A DNA stretch of 64,000 nucleotides. Origin: Neobacillus sp. PS3-40. GTDB lineage: Bacteria; Bacillota; Bacilli; Bacillales; Cytobacillaceae. The position numbers and the translations under genes are program-made. The stretch covers positions 3,910,001 through 3,974,000 of the forward strand of contig NZ_CP133266.1 of the NCBI RefSeq assembly GCF_030915485.1, read 5' to 3'. Positions 26,256 through 34,298 of this stretch are shown piece after piece. Numbering within the stretch: the first letter of the stretch is position 1; every line of letters begins with the position of its first letter. The notes beneath the pieces are model-generated. The model saw only the letters and a list, made by a program, of their open reading frames with translations, ran no database searches and was not told the DNA's origin.

Positions 26256-27277
26256 TGTCTTCTTTACCAAACAAAACAAAAAAAGCACAAACCCAATTGT
26301 TGATTAGGATCATTGGAAGTATCAGTTTAATTTTGTGGATTCTCCATATGATTGAATGGGATAAAATGTTAGAAGTGGTCAGGAAGGGATCAATGCCATA
26401 TTTTATGGCAGCCTTCCTGGCTATTCAATTGACAGTGGCATCAAGTGTATGGAAATGGAAATTACTTGTTGACTCTTCATTAATCAAAGTTGAAAGAGAA
26501 AACGCCTCATTAAATAAATTGGGGCGTTTCTATTATATTGGATTATTTTTTAATAATTTTTTACCAGGAAGTGTCGGCGGGGATGTCGTAAGGGTTTACT
26601 ATTTAGGTAGGATTACAGGGATTCCATCTGCTGCCGCATCGGTGGCGTTTGAACGGTTAACTAGCGGGATTGCTCTTATTGGAATTGCCATTGTGTCCAT
26701 TTTTTCTGTAAAAACATCAAAATCAGTTGTTTTATCCGTTTTATTGATAACTGGAGTATGCTTGATTCTTTTTATCATCGCAGGCAAATGGATGAAAAAA
26801 ACAAATACGAAAGAGAGTGAGCAGGCTAAAGAAAATCCAACAAGAATGGGTAACATGCTATTTTTAGTGAAAGGTTCACTTGAAAAAATGGTTTCAACAG
26901 CGGAGACTTATCGCAGGAATGGATTTAACTGGTGGCTGTCAATTGGAGTTTTGTCAATCCTGTTTCAGGTTGGCTTGGCGTGGATTAATCAATTATTATT
27001 TTTATCCTTGGGAATTGATTTACCTTGGCTGGAATTATTAATGATTATTACACTGATTTCTGTCATTACTATGCTCCCTGTAAGTGTAAATGGATTTGGC
27101 GTACGCGAGGGCTGTTATATATTTTTCTTCAATGAGCTAGGGGTTCCGAGTGAAATTGCGGTCTCTGTTTCACTATTGTTTTTCTTTCTTGTTACTTTAT
27201 CGAGTTTAGCAGGAGGATTATTCTGGATGTCAGAAAGGGGGAGAAATGATGAAGCTATCCGGAAACAGGTTGATTGA
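26255..27277 (+). CDS. Flippase-like (LPG synthase TM-type) membrane protein
   Basis: The 340-residue protein has about eight helices and the pattern of the lysylphosphatidylglycerol-synthase transmembrane/UPF0104 family: YIGLFFNNFLPGSVGGDVVRVYYLGR, AAASVAFERLTSG and LPVSVNGFGVREGCYIFFF. Such proteins are predicted lipid or glycolipid flippases. The catalytic domain of MprF is absent. ATG 26255 overlaps the previous stop and has AAGGAGA upstream. The 3' end overlaps the selenoprotein start by 32 bases. In this operon it could move a product of the CDP-alcohol transferase; that is inference. Confidence 0.83.
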   Translation: MSSLPNKTKKAQTQLLIRIIGSISLILWILHMIEWDKMLEVVRKGSMPYFMAAFLAIQLTVASSVWKWKLLVDSSLIKVERENASLNKLGRFYYIGLFFNNFLPGSVGGDVVRVYYLGRITGIPSAAASVAFERLTSGIALIGIAIVSIFSVKTSKSVVLSVLLITGVCLILFIIAGKWMKKTNTKESEQAKENPTRMGNMLFLVKGSLEKMVSTAETYRRNGFNWWLSIGVLSILFQVGLAWINQLLFLSLGIDLPWLELLMIITLISVITMLPVSVNGFGVREGCYIFFFNELGVPSEIAVSVSLLFFFLVTLSSLAGGLFWMSERGRNDEAIRKQVD

Positions 27278-28004
27278 GTCGATTGTTGGTTATCGAGCTA
27301 AGTATATGATTCATACGAATAAAGGCAGTATTCCATTTACTAAATTTACGAAGCCTGCAAATGAATCCGTTGTTGCACTTATTACAACAGCAGGTGTTCA
27401 TTTAAAAAGCCAGCCTGTGTTTGATGTTGATGCAGGTGATCCTACAATTAGACTAATCCCCAGGGCAACTGAGGATAAGGATTTAATGATTAGTCATACA
27501 CATTTTGATCGGAGTGATGCCGATCAAGACATTAACTGTGTTTTTCCATTAGCACGACTTCGGGAACTAGCTGCTGAGGGAATCATCAAGGAGGTTGCGG
27601 CTAACCATTATGGTTTAATGGGGTATATTCCAAATACAGCTCCTCTTCTTGAAGAGTCCATTCCGTTCATTGTTCAGCAGTTACAAAATGATCAAGTGGA
27701 TGCTGTCATTTTAAATCCTGGCTGATATATATGCCATCAATCCGTGGGATTGATTCAGAATGCAGTTGAACAGGCTGGGATCCCGACTATTTCTATTTCA
27801 CACCTAGTTGATCTAACCAAAAAGGTCAGGGTTCCAAGGGCAATGCATTTACGTTTCCCTTTAGGACGTAGCTATGGGAAGGCGGGAGAAACAGAATTTC
27901 AAAGGCGGATTCTCCTAGATGCTATTCATTACTTGGGGGAAATCGCAGAACCGGAAACGATTATAAAACTTCCATATAAATGGAAAGGAAAAAGGGCAAA
28001 ATGA
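27246..28004 (+). CDS. GrdB/PrdB-like selenoprotein with in-frame UGA (Sec160)
   Basis: Two frames, 27246-27725 and the rest to 28004, are one gene interrupted only by TGA at 27723-27725. Read as Sec the join gives LNPG-U-YICHQSVGLIQNAVEQAG, a UxxC redox motif at residues 160-163. The protein (252 residues) belongs to the glycine/sarcosine/betaine and D-proline reductase selenoprotein B family: NHYGLMGYIPNTAPL, DVDAGDPTIRLIPR, ITTAGVHLKSQP and LGRSYGKAGE. A perfect 8-bp hairpin with a G in the loop begins 11 bases after the UGA (see 27736). Good codon use continues on both sides with no other stop. Translation needs SelA/B/C/D, none of which is in this window. A plain nonsense mutation is the alternative; the SECIS and the UxxC position argue against it. 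Its ATG follows AAGGGGGAG and lies within the flippase gene; the next gene overlaps its stop. Confidence 0.85.
27723..27764 (+). promoter_or_regulatory. UGA codon with SECIS-like hairpin
   Basis: After UGA (27723-27725), ATCAATCC (27736-27743) pairs perfectly with GGATTGAT (27747-27754) around the loop GTG. The apical loop starts 18 bases beyond the UGA and its first base is G, inside the known bacterial SECIS limits (small loop with early G, roughly 16-37 bases away). A short lower stem TGC/GCA (27732-27734 and 27762-27764) is possible. Confidence 0.8.
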
Positions 28005-28216
28005 GCATGCAATTAGCTAGAAAAATGCAAAAGCTACTTTGGCATACAAGATGGATTCTTTTAGTTGGAATCATGCTTTATAACCTGTATAGTTTTTTTT
28101 CAACTCTTAATTTAGAATTATATTTACGCGTGCATGGTTTTGGATTTGCTTTGTATTTTTGCCTCGGATTATTAGAGGGGTATTTTGAATGTAAAGGAAG
28201 TTGTAAACAGAAGTGA
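28001..28216 (+). CDS. 71-aa small membrane protein of the operon
   Basis: ATG 28001 overlaps the selenoprotein stop (ATGA) and is preceded by AAAGGAAAAAGGG. The protein has two hydrophobic segments (TRWILLVGIMLYNLYSFF and FGFALYFCLGLLEGYF) and ends in ECKGSCKQK, with a Cys pair at the membrane edge. I do not recognise it. Tight coupling to both neighbours indicates that it belongs to the system. Confidence 0.7.
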   Translation: MSMQLARKMQKLLWHTRWILLVGIMLYNLYSFFSTLNLELYLRVHGFGFALYFCLGLLEGYFECKGSCKQK

Positions 28217-29463
28217 TGATTAAAATAAAACAAATTCTTAGTGTAGTAATGATGTTTATTTTCATCTTATCAGGGTGTTCCAATAGTTCTAAGGATGTAA
28301 GTCAACAAAGTAATAAAAATATTTTAAATAAAGATTGGAAAAGTATCGCGGACCAGGCAAGTGGAACGAAAGTTAACTTTTTTATGTGGGGCGGGGACGA
28401 AGGAATTAATCAATATATAGATGATTGGGTTGCCCCCCGTTTGAAGAAGCAATATAATATTGAAGTAAAACGCTATCCAATGGATGCAAAAGAGTTTATT
28501 AATAAGTTAATGGTTGAAAAAAGGGCCGGGAAAAAATCCGGTGAGATGGATGTTCTTTGGATCAATGGGGAAAATTTTAAAACAGCCAAAGAACAAAATT
28601 TGTTGATGGGCCCAATTACGAAGGTTTTACCTAACTTTAACCAGTATGTAAATGTGGACAAGGCTGATACGAAGTATGACTTTGGGTTTCCTACGGAGGG
28701 GTATGAAGCTCCCTGGGGAAAGGTACAATTTGTTTTTGCCTATGATTCAAACAAAATCTCTCAACCTCCAAAATCGATTGATGAGCTGTTGGATTGGGTA
28801 AAGAAATACCCTGGGAAGTTTACTTATCCTGCTCCACCAGATTTTACAGGCAGTGCATTTATCCGCCATGTCTTACATGAAAAAAGTAAAAACTACAATG
28901 CGTATTTAAATAAATATGATGAATCATTAATTAAAAATGATGCAAATCAAGTATGGAAAGTTTTAAATGAAATGAAACCATATTTATGGAGAGAGGGAAA
29001 ATCATATCCCCAGTCATTGTCACAATTGGAACAATTGTATACGAACGGAGAAGTATGGATGACAATGGGCTATGATGAAGCAAATGCCTCAAACTTAATC
29101 AAAAAAGGTGAATTTCCTGCCTCTACGAAAACTTTTGTACTTGATAAGGGAACTCTATCAAATACTCACTTTTTGGCTATTCCTTATAATGCTCCAAACC
29201 CTGCAGGGGCTTTGGTTCTCATTAACTTCCTTTTATCACCTTCTGCACAGCTGGAAAAGATGGATCTAAAGTATTGGGGTGAAAATACATCACTCTCTGT
29301 AGATCGGTTGTCGGAAAAAGATAAGAAAACAATGGATGCTATCGATAGAGGGCCGGCAACTCTTTCCCAGGAAGAGTTAGCAAATCATCGCGTACCTGAA
29401 ATTGGTGCCGAATATGTCCAATGGCTTGACCGAGGATGGATGGACAATGTTGCGAATCACTAA
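28216..29463 (+). CDS. YnjB-like ABC substrate-binding lipoprotein
   Basis: The ~415-residue precursor has a signal peptide with lipobox ILSGC and an extracytoplasmic solute-binding domain containing VNFFMWGGDEGINQYIDDWVAP, MDVLWINGENF and FPTEGYEAPWGKVQFVFAYDS. These stretches correspond to YnjB of E. coli, an uncharacterised binding protein of the spermidine/putrescine-thiamine type. The ligand is unknown. The start is ATG 28216 (overlapping the previous TGA) or GTG 28213. It is followed by the two permeases with a 17-base overlap. Confidence 0.85.
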   Translation: MIKIKQILSVVMMFIFILSGCSNSSKDVSQQSNKNILNKDWKSIADQASGTKVNFFMWGGDEGINQYIDDWVAPRLKKQYNIEVKRYPMDAKEFINKLMVEKRAGKKSGEMDVLWINGENFKTAKEQNLLMGPITKVLPNFNQYVNVDKADTKYDFGFPTEGYEAPWGKVQFVFAYDSNKISQPPKSIDELLDWVKKYPGKFTYPAPPDFTGSAFIRHVLHEKSKNYNAYLNKYDESLIKNDANQVWKVLNEMKPYLWREGKSYPQSLSQLEQLYTNGEVWMTMGYDEANASNLIKKGEFPASTKTFVLDKGTLSNTHFLAIPYNAPNPAGALVLINFLLSPSAQLEKMDLKYWGENTSLSVDRLSEKDKKTMDAIDRGPATLSQEELANHRVPEIGAEYVQWLDRGWMDNVANH

Positions 29464-30349
29464 GAATACCTTTCAAATAAAAAAATATAAAGGGCTGTTG
29501 GGGCTTCTCCCAGCCCTTTTGTTTATGTTGTGCTTTTTTATTGGTGGAATATTGCGGTCCCTTTATTTAAGTGTTAACAGTCAAACAGGGATGACCTCGT
29601 TATCACATCATGATTCGTTTTGGGCCTATAAGGAGCTTGCCAATCTCTCATTTGCCCATTCGCTTGGAGTAACAGCAGGAATAGCCTTATTGACCGCCCT
29701 GTTAGCGGGGATGATTGGCCTGCTTGCTGCGTTGTTTTTAGCTGCACGTTCATATCGATGGAAGTGGGTCTATATTCTACTCCAACTACCGATGGGAATC
29801 CCTCATTTATTAGCTGCCTATATCCTGATGCAAGTATTTATGCAAAGCGGTTGGTACTCACGGTTTGCCTTTCATTTAGGTTTAATCGATTCATTTGAAA
29901 ATTTTCCAATCCTCATTCATGATGACTGGGGTATCGGCGTCATTCTGGCTTATCTATGGAAAGAAGTTCCGTTTATCGTCCTGCTCATTTATCCGTTCAT
30001 TTTGAAATTACTTTCAGACTGGAAGGAGACATCGGCATCATTAGGAGCTTCCCTTACGCAAACTGTTCTTTGGGTTATCGTTCCGATGCTCATGCCGATA
30101 TGGGCAGGAGGTATGTGGGTGGTCTTTGCATTTACGCTTGGAGCCTATGAGATTCCGGCTTTATTGGCACGAACATCTTTTGGGTCGGTCCCGGTAATGG
30201 CATGGCAGGAATACTCCCAGTTTGGATTAGACCGTCAGCCGATTGCCATTGCCATGAATATGATTTTAGCAGTGATCTCACTTATTACAGGCATCATTTT
30301 AATCTATTTGCAATTGAAGTGGTATAAACAGGGGAGAAGAGTATGGTGA
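29447..30349 (+). CDS. ABC transporter permease 1 (YnjC N-half-like)
   Basis: About 300 residues with six hydrophobic segments and the permease EAA-type loop WKETSASLGASLTQTVLWVIVPML (about 210-235). It corresponds to the first half of E. coli YnjC, which is a fused double permease. The start ATG 29447 overlaps the end of the binding-protein gene and has GAGG 11 bases upstream; an upstream ATG at 29402 would lengthen the overlap. It overlaps the next permease by seven bases. Confidence 0.87.
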   Translation: MLRITKNTFQIKKYKGLLGLLPALLFMLCFFIGGILRSLYLSVNSQTGMTSLSHHDSFWAYKELANLSFAHSLGVTAGIALLTALLAGMIGLLAALFLAARSYRWKWVYILLQLPMGIPHLLAAYILMQVFMQSGWYSRFAFHLGLIDSFENFPILIHDDWGIGVILAYLWKEVPFIVLLIYPFILKLLSDWKETSASLGASLTQTVLWVIVPMLMPIWAGGMWVVFAFTLGAYEIPALLARTSFGSVPVMAWQEYSQFGLDRQPIAIAMNMILAVISLITGIILIYLQLKWYKQGRRVW

Positions 30350-31149
30350 GAAAGATTAAATTATTAAGAAAAACCAATACCTCTTTCATCATATTGCTTA
30401 GTTTATTCCTGTTTCTTCCATTTATCCCTTTGGTCATATGGAGCTTTACGAAACAGTGGCCATGGCCATTGTTAATGCCCGAAAAGATGAGTTGGGAGTC
30501 TTGGCATTATCTTTTTTCGGATAGTGGGATGGCTATTTCGGGGTTAAATAACAGCTTAATCGTAGCAGTACTGACACTCATCGGGAATTTGATTTTTGGA
30601 TTACCGGCAGCGAAGGCATTAGCGCAACATGAATGTAAAGGAAAAATAGCAGTATTTATCATCCTGCTCTCACCATTGTTTATTCCCTATACGGTTTCTA
30701 TCATTGGGATGCACGATCTCGCTTTAAGATTAGAATTTTTGAATCCTTATATTAGTGTGGCTCTTGGACATCTAATCGTGACCTTACCATATTTTATCGC
30801 GACAATATGGTTTCAGTTTCGATTAATTGGACGGAAAATTCAAGAAGCTGCCAGCCTGCTTGGGGCGAATGCATGGAAAATCTTTTGGCTGATCGAATTT
30901 CCTTTACTTCGACCATCTATACTATTAGGCAGTTTATTAGTGGTGATCATCTCACTAAGTCAATATTTGCCGACATGGATTATGAGTGGAGGAACTTTGT
31001 TAACACTTCCGCTCGTTATATTTCCATATGCAAGCAGCGGAAGCTCCTCTTTGGTGTCTGCTTATAGTCTTTGGTTCTTTTTGCCTGTTTTCTTACTGTT
31101 GGTGATCTATTTGCTTTTAATAAAGGTAACAGCTAGAAGAAAGTCTTAA
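30343..31149 (+). CDS. ABC transporter permease 2 (YnjC C-half-like)
   Basis: The 268-residue protein has six helices, with the EAA loop IQEAASLLGANAWKIFWLIEFPLLRPS. It matches the second half of YnjC. Start ATG 30343 has GGGGAGAAG upstream within the previous gene. With permease 1 and the ATPase it makes a complete importer. Confidence 0.87.
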   Translation: MVRKIKLLRKTNTSFIILLSLFLFLPFIPLVIWSFTKQWPWPLLMPEKMSWESWHYLFSDSGMAISGLNNSLIVAVLTLIGNLIFGLPAAKALAQHECKGKIAVFIILLSPLFIPYTVSIIGMHDLALRLEFLNPYISVALGHLIVTLPYFIATIWFQFRLIGRKIQEAASLLGANAWKIFWLIEFPLLRPSILLGSLLVVIISLSQYLPTWIMSGGTLLTLPLVIFPYASSGSSSLVSAYSLWFFLPVFLLLVIYLLLIKVTARRKS

Positions 31150-31168
31150 TCCAGGAAGGAGGGAGAAC

Positions 31169-32176
31169 ATGCTCCTAAAGCAGATTAACATTCATTACCA
31201 GGAAGCGAATATCATTACTGATTTTGAATTGCATATTCAATCAGGTGAAATTTTTGTGTTAATGGGGCCGTCAGGTAGTGGGAAAACTACGCTTTTAAAA
31301 GGAATAGCTGGATTAGTACCTATCGCTTCAGGTGAGCAATGCTGGGAAAATGGCACCGGGACAGTAGGGATGGTTTTTCAAGAGCCACGGCTATTTCCTC
31401 ATTTAACGGTGCTTGAAAATATCTCATTTGGCTTACGTGTGCAAGGTGTCCCCCGGAAAGAAAGAACGGTACAAGCAGGTGAATTTTTAAAAATTTTGCA
31501 ACTCGATGGTTTGGAGGACAGATACCCACATCAGCTTTCGGGTGGACAGCAGCAGCGAGTCTCCTTGGGAAGGACATTGATTCTAAAACCGGATCTCCTC
31601 CTTTTGGACGAACCGTTTGCATCATTGGATACACCTTTAAGACTAGAGCTGATCGACTGGTTATATCATTTTCAGAGAGAGAACCAATTCTCGATTATTT
31701 GGGTCACTCATTTTTTAGATGAGGCGTTTTCGGTGGCAGACCGGATTGGTATTATGATAGAGGGATCTCTAAAGCAGGCTGGGAGGCCAGCAGAACTTTA
31801 CCAACAACCTTCCTCTGAGAAAATAGCATCTTTTTTATCTCTACCAAACCGTCTTACTCGGGAACAATGGCAAAAATGTTTTCAATGCGATTTATCAACC
31901 CTCCCTACAAAGGAAAGAGGCTGGATCCCTGCTAATGGTTTACAACTTATTGATAAACAGTTACTACCTGAAATCAGCAAAGAAGAAAAACTACTAGGTT
32001 TTATTTCAGGAATCGTTATAAAAATTATACCTGGAAATGACGGATTTTCTGTTATCGTAAAATCTGATGATTGTTTATTAGAGATAAATAGTATTGAATG
32101 GAACTCCATTCCTGAATTGAATGAGGAAGTATACATAAAAATACCTTTTGAGCGGATTATTTGGTATCATCAATAA
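31169..32176 (+). CDS. ABC transporter ATP-binding protein (YnjD-like)
   Basis: The 335-residue ATPase has Walker A GPSGSGKTT, signature [13 protein letters not shown], Walker B LLLLDEPFASLD and the switch His in WVTHFLDEAF. After about residue 215 there is an extra C-terminal TOBE-like domain; E. coli YnjD is shorter, so this is a difference. AGGAAGGAGGGAG precedes ATG 31169. It energises the importer formed by its neighbours. Confidence 0.9.
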   Translation: MLLKQINIHYQEANIITDFELHIQSGEIFVLMGPSGSGKTTLLKGIAGLVPIASGEQCWENGTGTVGMVFQEPRLFPHLTVLENISFGLRVQGVPRKERTVQAGEFLKILQLDGLEDRYPHQLSGGQQQRVSLGRTLILKPDLLLLDEPFASLDTPLRLELIDWLYHFQRENQFSIIWVTHFLDEAFSVADRIGIMIEGSLKQAGRPAELYQQPSSEKIASFLSLPNRLTREQWQKCFQCDLSTLPTKERGWIPANGLQLIDKQLLPEISKEEKLLGFISGIVIKIIPGNDGFSVIVKSDDCLLEINSIEWNSIPELNEEVYIKIPFERIIWYHQ

Positions 32177-32200
32177 TTTAAAGTAAGGGAGGGAAAAGCG

Positions 32201-32791
32201 ATGCTCGATACCCATGGACGAGCTGTAGTACAGCCCATTATTTCGAAAACAGCATTCGTTTTTTTAAAAATGGGATTAAAAGCTAACCATGTAACCATTA
32301 TTGCTTTTTTAATCGGAATTTTTGCCAGTGTCCTTGTTTATTTAAAACAGCCAGTTGCAGGGGTAGCTGTTCTTTGGCTTTCAGGTTTCCTTGATGCAGT
32401 GGATGGAAGTATGGCAAGAAGGAGTAAAACTTCAACACCTTGGGGTACTGTCTTAGATGTTACACTTGACCGTATTGTAGAGGCGGGAATTCTAGTTGCC
32501 TTAGCGTTTCGGCATCAAGATCCATCGGTTTTATTATGGTTTCTTTTCCTTGCTATTTCTATCATTTTTACAATGACTGTTTTTTTGACCGTTGGTGCAT
32601 TATCGGAAAAAGAGAGCATGAAATCATTTTATTATCAGCCTGGCCTTGCAGAACGAACCGAGGGGTTTATCTTATTTTCTCTTATGGTTCTTTTCCAATC
32701 CCACATCGTGTTTTGGACCATTGTCTTTCTAATCGTTGAAATCATTACTGGATTACAACGATTAATCGAAGCCTATAAAATACTCAAGTAA
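32201..32791 (+). CDS. CDP-alcohol phosphatidyltransferase (YnjF-like)
   Basis: The 196-residue membrane enzyme holds the whole family motif, DAVDGSMARRS ... GTVLDVTLDR, i.e. DxxDGxxAR then GxxLDxxxD at about residues 65-95, with five or six helices. It joins a CMP-activated lipid to an alcohol. In E. coli the homologue YnjF ends the ynj cluster, just as here. Ribosome site AAGGGAGGG precedes ATG 32201. The acceptor alcohol is unknown. It is the last gene of the operon; repeat E2 starts six bases after its stop and may act as terminator. Confidence 0.88.
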   Translation: MLDTHGRAVVQPIISKTAFVFLKMGLKANHVTIIAFLIGIFASVLVYLKQPVAGVAVLWLSGFLDAVDGSMARRSKTSTPWGTVLDVTLDRIVEAGILVALAFRHQDPSVLLWFLFLAISIIFTMTVFLTVGALSEKESMKSFYYQPGLAERTEGFILFSLMVLFQSHIVFWTIVFLIVEIITGLQRLIEAYKILK

Positions 32792-32796
32792 AAAAA

Positions 32797-33012
32797 AGGG
32801 CCTGACCCCGCATGCGGTGGTGTGTTAAAATGTGTCTTTTTTGGAATGTGACTAGATAGGTTTTACAGGTTTGTGTGCCTGCACTCCCAGGCTTAGTAAC
32901 AGATTAGTGTTCTTGGTGTCAGGAAAAAAGCCTATGAATCCAGAATCTAATTTTGGGGCATTAACCCCGACACGTTAAAGCGGTAACATAGGTGGGGTCA
33001 GGCACCATTTTC
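32797..33012. repeat. Dispersed repeat E, copy 2
   Basis: Begins GGGCCTGACCCCGCATGCGG and carries TTTGTGTGCCTGCACTCCCA and CCTATGAATCCAGAATCTAA as in copy 1, closing with GGGGCATTAACCCC ... GGGGTCAGGCACC and a T run. It starts right after the phosphatidyltransferase stop. Confidence 0.82.
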
Positions 33013-33021
33013 TTTGCTCAA

Positions 33022-33053
33022 CAAAAAAAAGGAATCAATATTTCTATTGATTC
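33022..33053 (-). terminator. Minus-strand terminator overlapping the gene end
   Basis: GAATCAAT (minus reading of 33046-33053) pairs with ATTGATTC (33032-33039), followed by a T8 run. The stop codon of the 33044-33646 gene lies inside the stem region. Confidence 0.8.
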
Positions 33054-33646
33054 TCATTATGAGTCGGCATTGATTTTCCGGTAGAGTTGACAACGGATAG
33101 CGGATTTAATTTGTTGGCAAGATGTAAAACGGCTTTGGATAAAAGAAAACCCAAAATCAACGTGATGCAAAAGGTAAGAAGTGAGCCAATTGTTCCTAGT
33201 TTTTCAATCATGAGATGGATAATGCCAGCAACCTGTACTGTCATAATCGAGAGAGAATTCCACAAGCTGTGGCCTCGGACTTTTTCCATCAATTTAAATG
33301 AGGAAACGTCATTCGTTTCTGCATCGGCTGCTTGGTGAATCTCTTTCAGTCTGCGTAGGATGATGGGGCATAATGCCATCATCACAATGAGCATCACGAA
33401 AGAAACATCAATCCAAGGGAACTCCCAACCCCAACGTGAGAAGGATAGATAAATAGAAGTAACCAGAATTAAGACAATGCTAAAGAACCAAAATTGTCCC
33501 ATTTTCATGGCCCAATAGGAACAAATCCACATTGCTTTTGTTTCTTTTGAAAAGACCATTCTCATCATGTTCAAAAAAGTTATCACTGCTGCTGAAAATA
33601 CACATATAGAACCGAAAAAATGGAAAATGAAAAACGTATTATACAT
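33044..33646 (-). CDS. Five-helix integral membrane protein (DUF2269-like)
   Basis: The 200-residue protein has about five hydrophobic segments (FFIFHFFGSICVFSAAVITF, FWFFSIVLILVTSIYLSF, FVMLIVMMALCPIILRRL, SLSIMTVQVAGIIHLMI and LLTFCITLILGFLLSKA). The layout, with a His in the first helix, resembles DUF2269-type predicted membrane proteins, but the match is by general look only. It faces the ydj/ynj operon and has its own terminator. Role unknown. Confidence 0.65.
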   Translation of the reverse strand: MYNTFFIFHFFGSICVFSAAVITFLNMMRMVFSKETKAMWICSYWAMKMGQFWFFSIVLILVTSIYLSFSRWGWEFPWIDVSFVMLIVMMALCPIILRRLKEIHQAADAETNDVSSFKLMEKVRGHSLWNSLSIMTVQVAGIIHLMIEKLGTIGSLLTFCITLILGFLLSKAVLHLANKLNPLSVVNSTGKSMPTHNENQ

Positions 33647-33726
33647 TATAGCCTCCGACTTCTTATTACTAGTATTTTAACAAGAAGAAAAAGGTTAAAC
33701 AAAGCATTTTTTCTCTCGCTTTAAAA

Positions 33727-33926
33727 AAGGGGCCTAACTCCACATATAGTGGTGTGTTAAAACGAACTTTTTTAAAATGGGACTAGTGAAGGTTTAACAT
33801 GTTTATGTGCCTGCACTCCTTGGTGTAGTAGCGGATTGGCAGGGAAAAAGCCCATGATTCTAAAATCTAATTTTGGTGTCATACTCCGATACGTTAAAAC
33901 AAAAATATAGGTGATGCCAGGCACCC
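33727..33926. repeat. Dispersed repeat E, copy 3
   Basis: Begins GGGGCCTAACTCCACATATA and keeps GGTTTAACATGTTTATGTGC and CTGCACTCCTTGGTGTAGTA. The closing palindrome is decayed (GGTGTCATACTCC ... GCCAGGCACC). Module C3 follows. Confidence 0.8.
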
Positions 33927-33927
33927 T

Positions 33928-34052
33928 AGAAATGCCCCGATACGCAGAAAATCATTGTTTATCCGCCAAAAAACCACTTTTATCCGTCAAACTAGGTGAT
34001 TTATCCGTCAAAAATTTATTATATCCGTCAAACGAATTTATCCGATAATAAT
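33928..34052. repeat. Module C3: leader plus five TTTATCCGTCAAA-like motifs
   Basis: Leader AGAAATGCCCCGATACGCAG is a diverged form of the C1/C2 leader. ATCCG cores start at 33961, 33982, 34003, 34023 and 34040 (21, 21, 20 and 17 apart), the same rhythm as the end of C1. Confidence 0.85.
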
Positions 34053-34123
34053 ATTATTCCCCACCTCCAGAACCAACACCACCCTACGACATAGTGGTGT
34101 CTGAATACGCCTTCCGTAAAATG

Positions 34124-34191
34124 CAAAATAAAAAACGCCAAAGTAAAGAAAATCAGAGCCGAAGCTGCCTAATAAGCAACACAATCAGGGA
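34124..34191 (+). pseudogene. Decayed 3' half of the DUF4023-like gene
   Basis: AAAATAAAAAACGCCAAAGT and the following ~48 bases match 8300-8367 (end of the 43-aa gene) with a few changes and one deleted base (CCGAAG instead of CCGTAAG), which shifts the frame. No start codon or ribosome site is kept. Confidence 0.75.
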
Positions 34192-34205
34192 TTTTACTTA
34201 AAAAT

Positions 34206-34238
34206 AAAAACATCGGTAAAAAAATACCGATGTTTTTT
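34206..34238. terminator. Bidirectional terminator
   Basis: CATCGGTA (34211-34218) pairs with TACCGATG (34225-34232), with A and T runs on the two sides. Confidence 0.85.
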
Positions 34239-34298
34239 ACTTTTAAAGTCTACCGAATTCAATAATCAACAAAAGAAAATAATTGATATTTATAAATA

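Noticed and set aside
27744-28004. Separate 86-codon gene starting at GTG
   Set aside because: The GTG is in the loop of the SECIS-like hairpin and the sequence is the direct continuation of the GrdB-like protein.
20509-34045. DnaA boxes or plasmid iterons from the TTATCCG motifs
   Set aside because: TTATCCGTC shares only TTATCC with the DnaA box TTATCCACA, and no replication gene is near any cluster.
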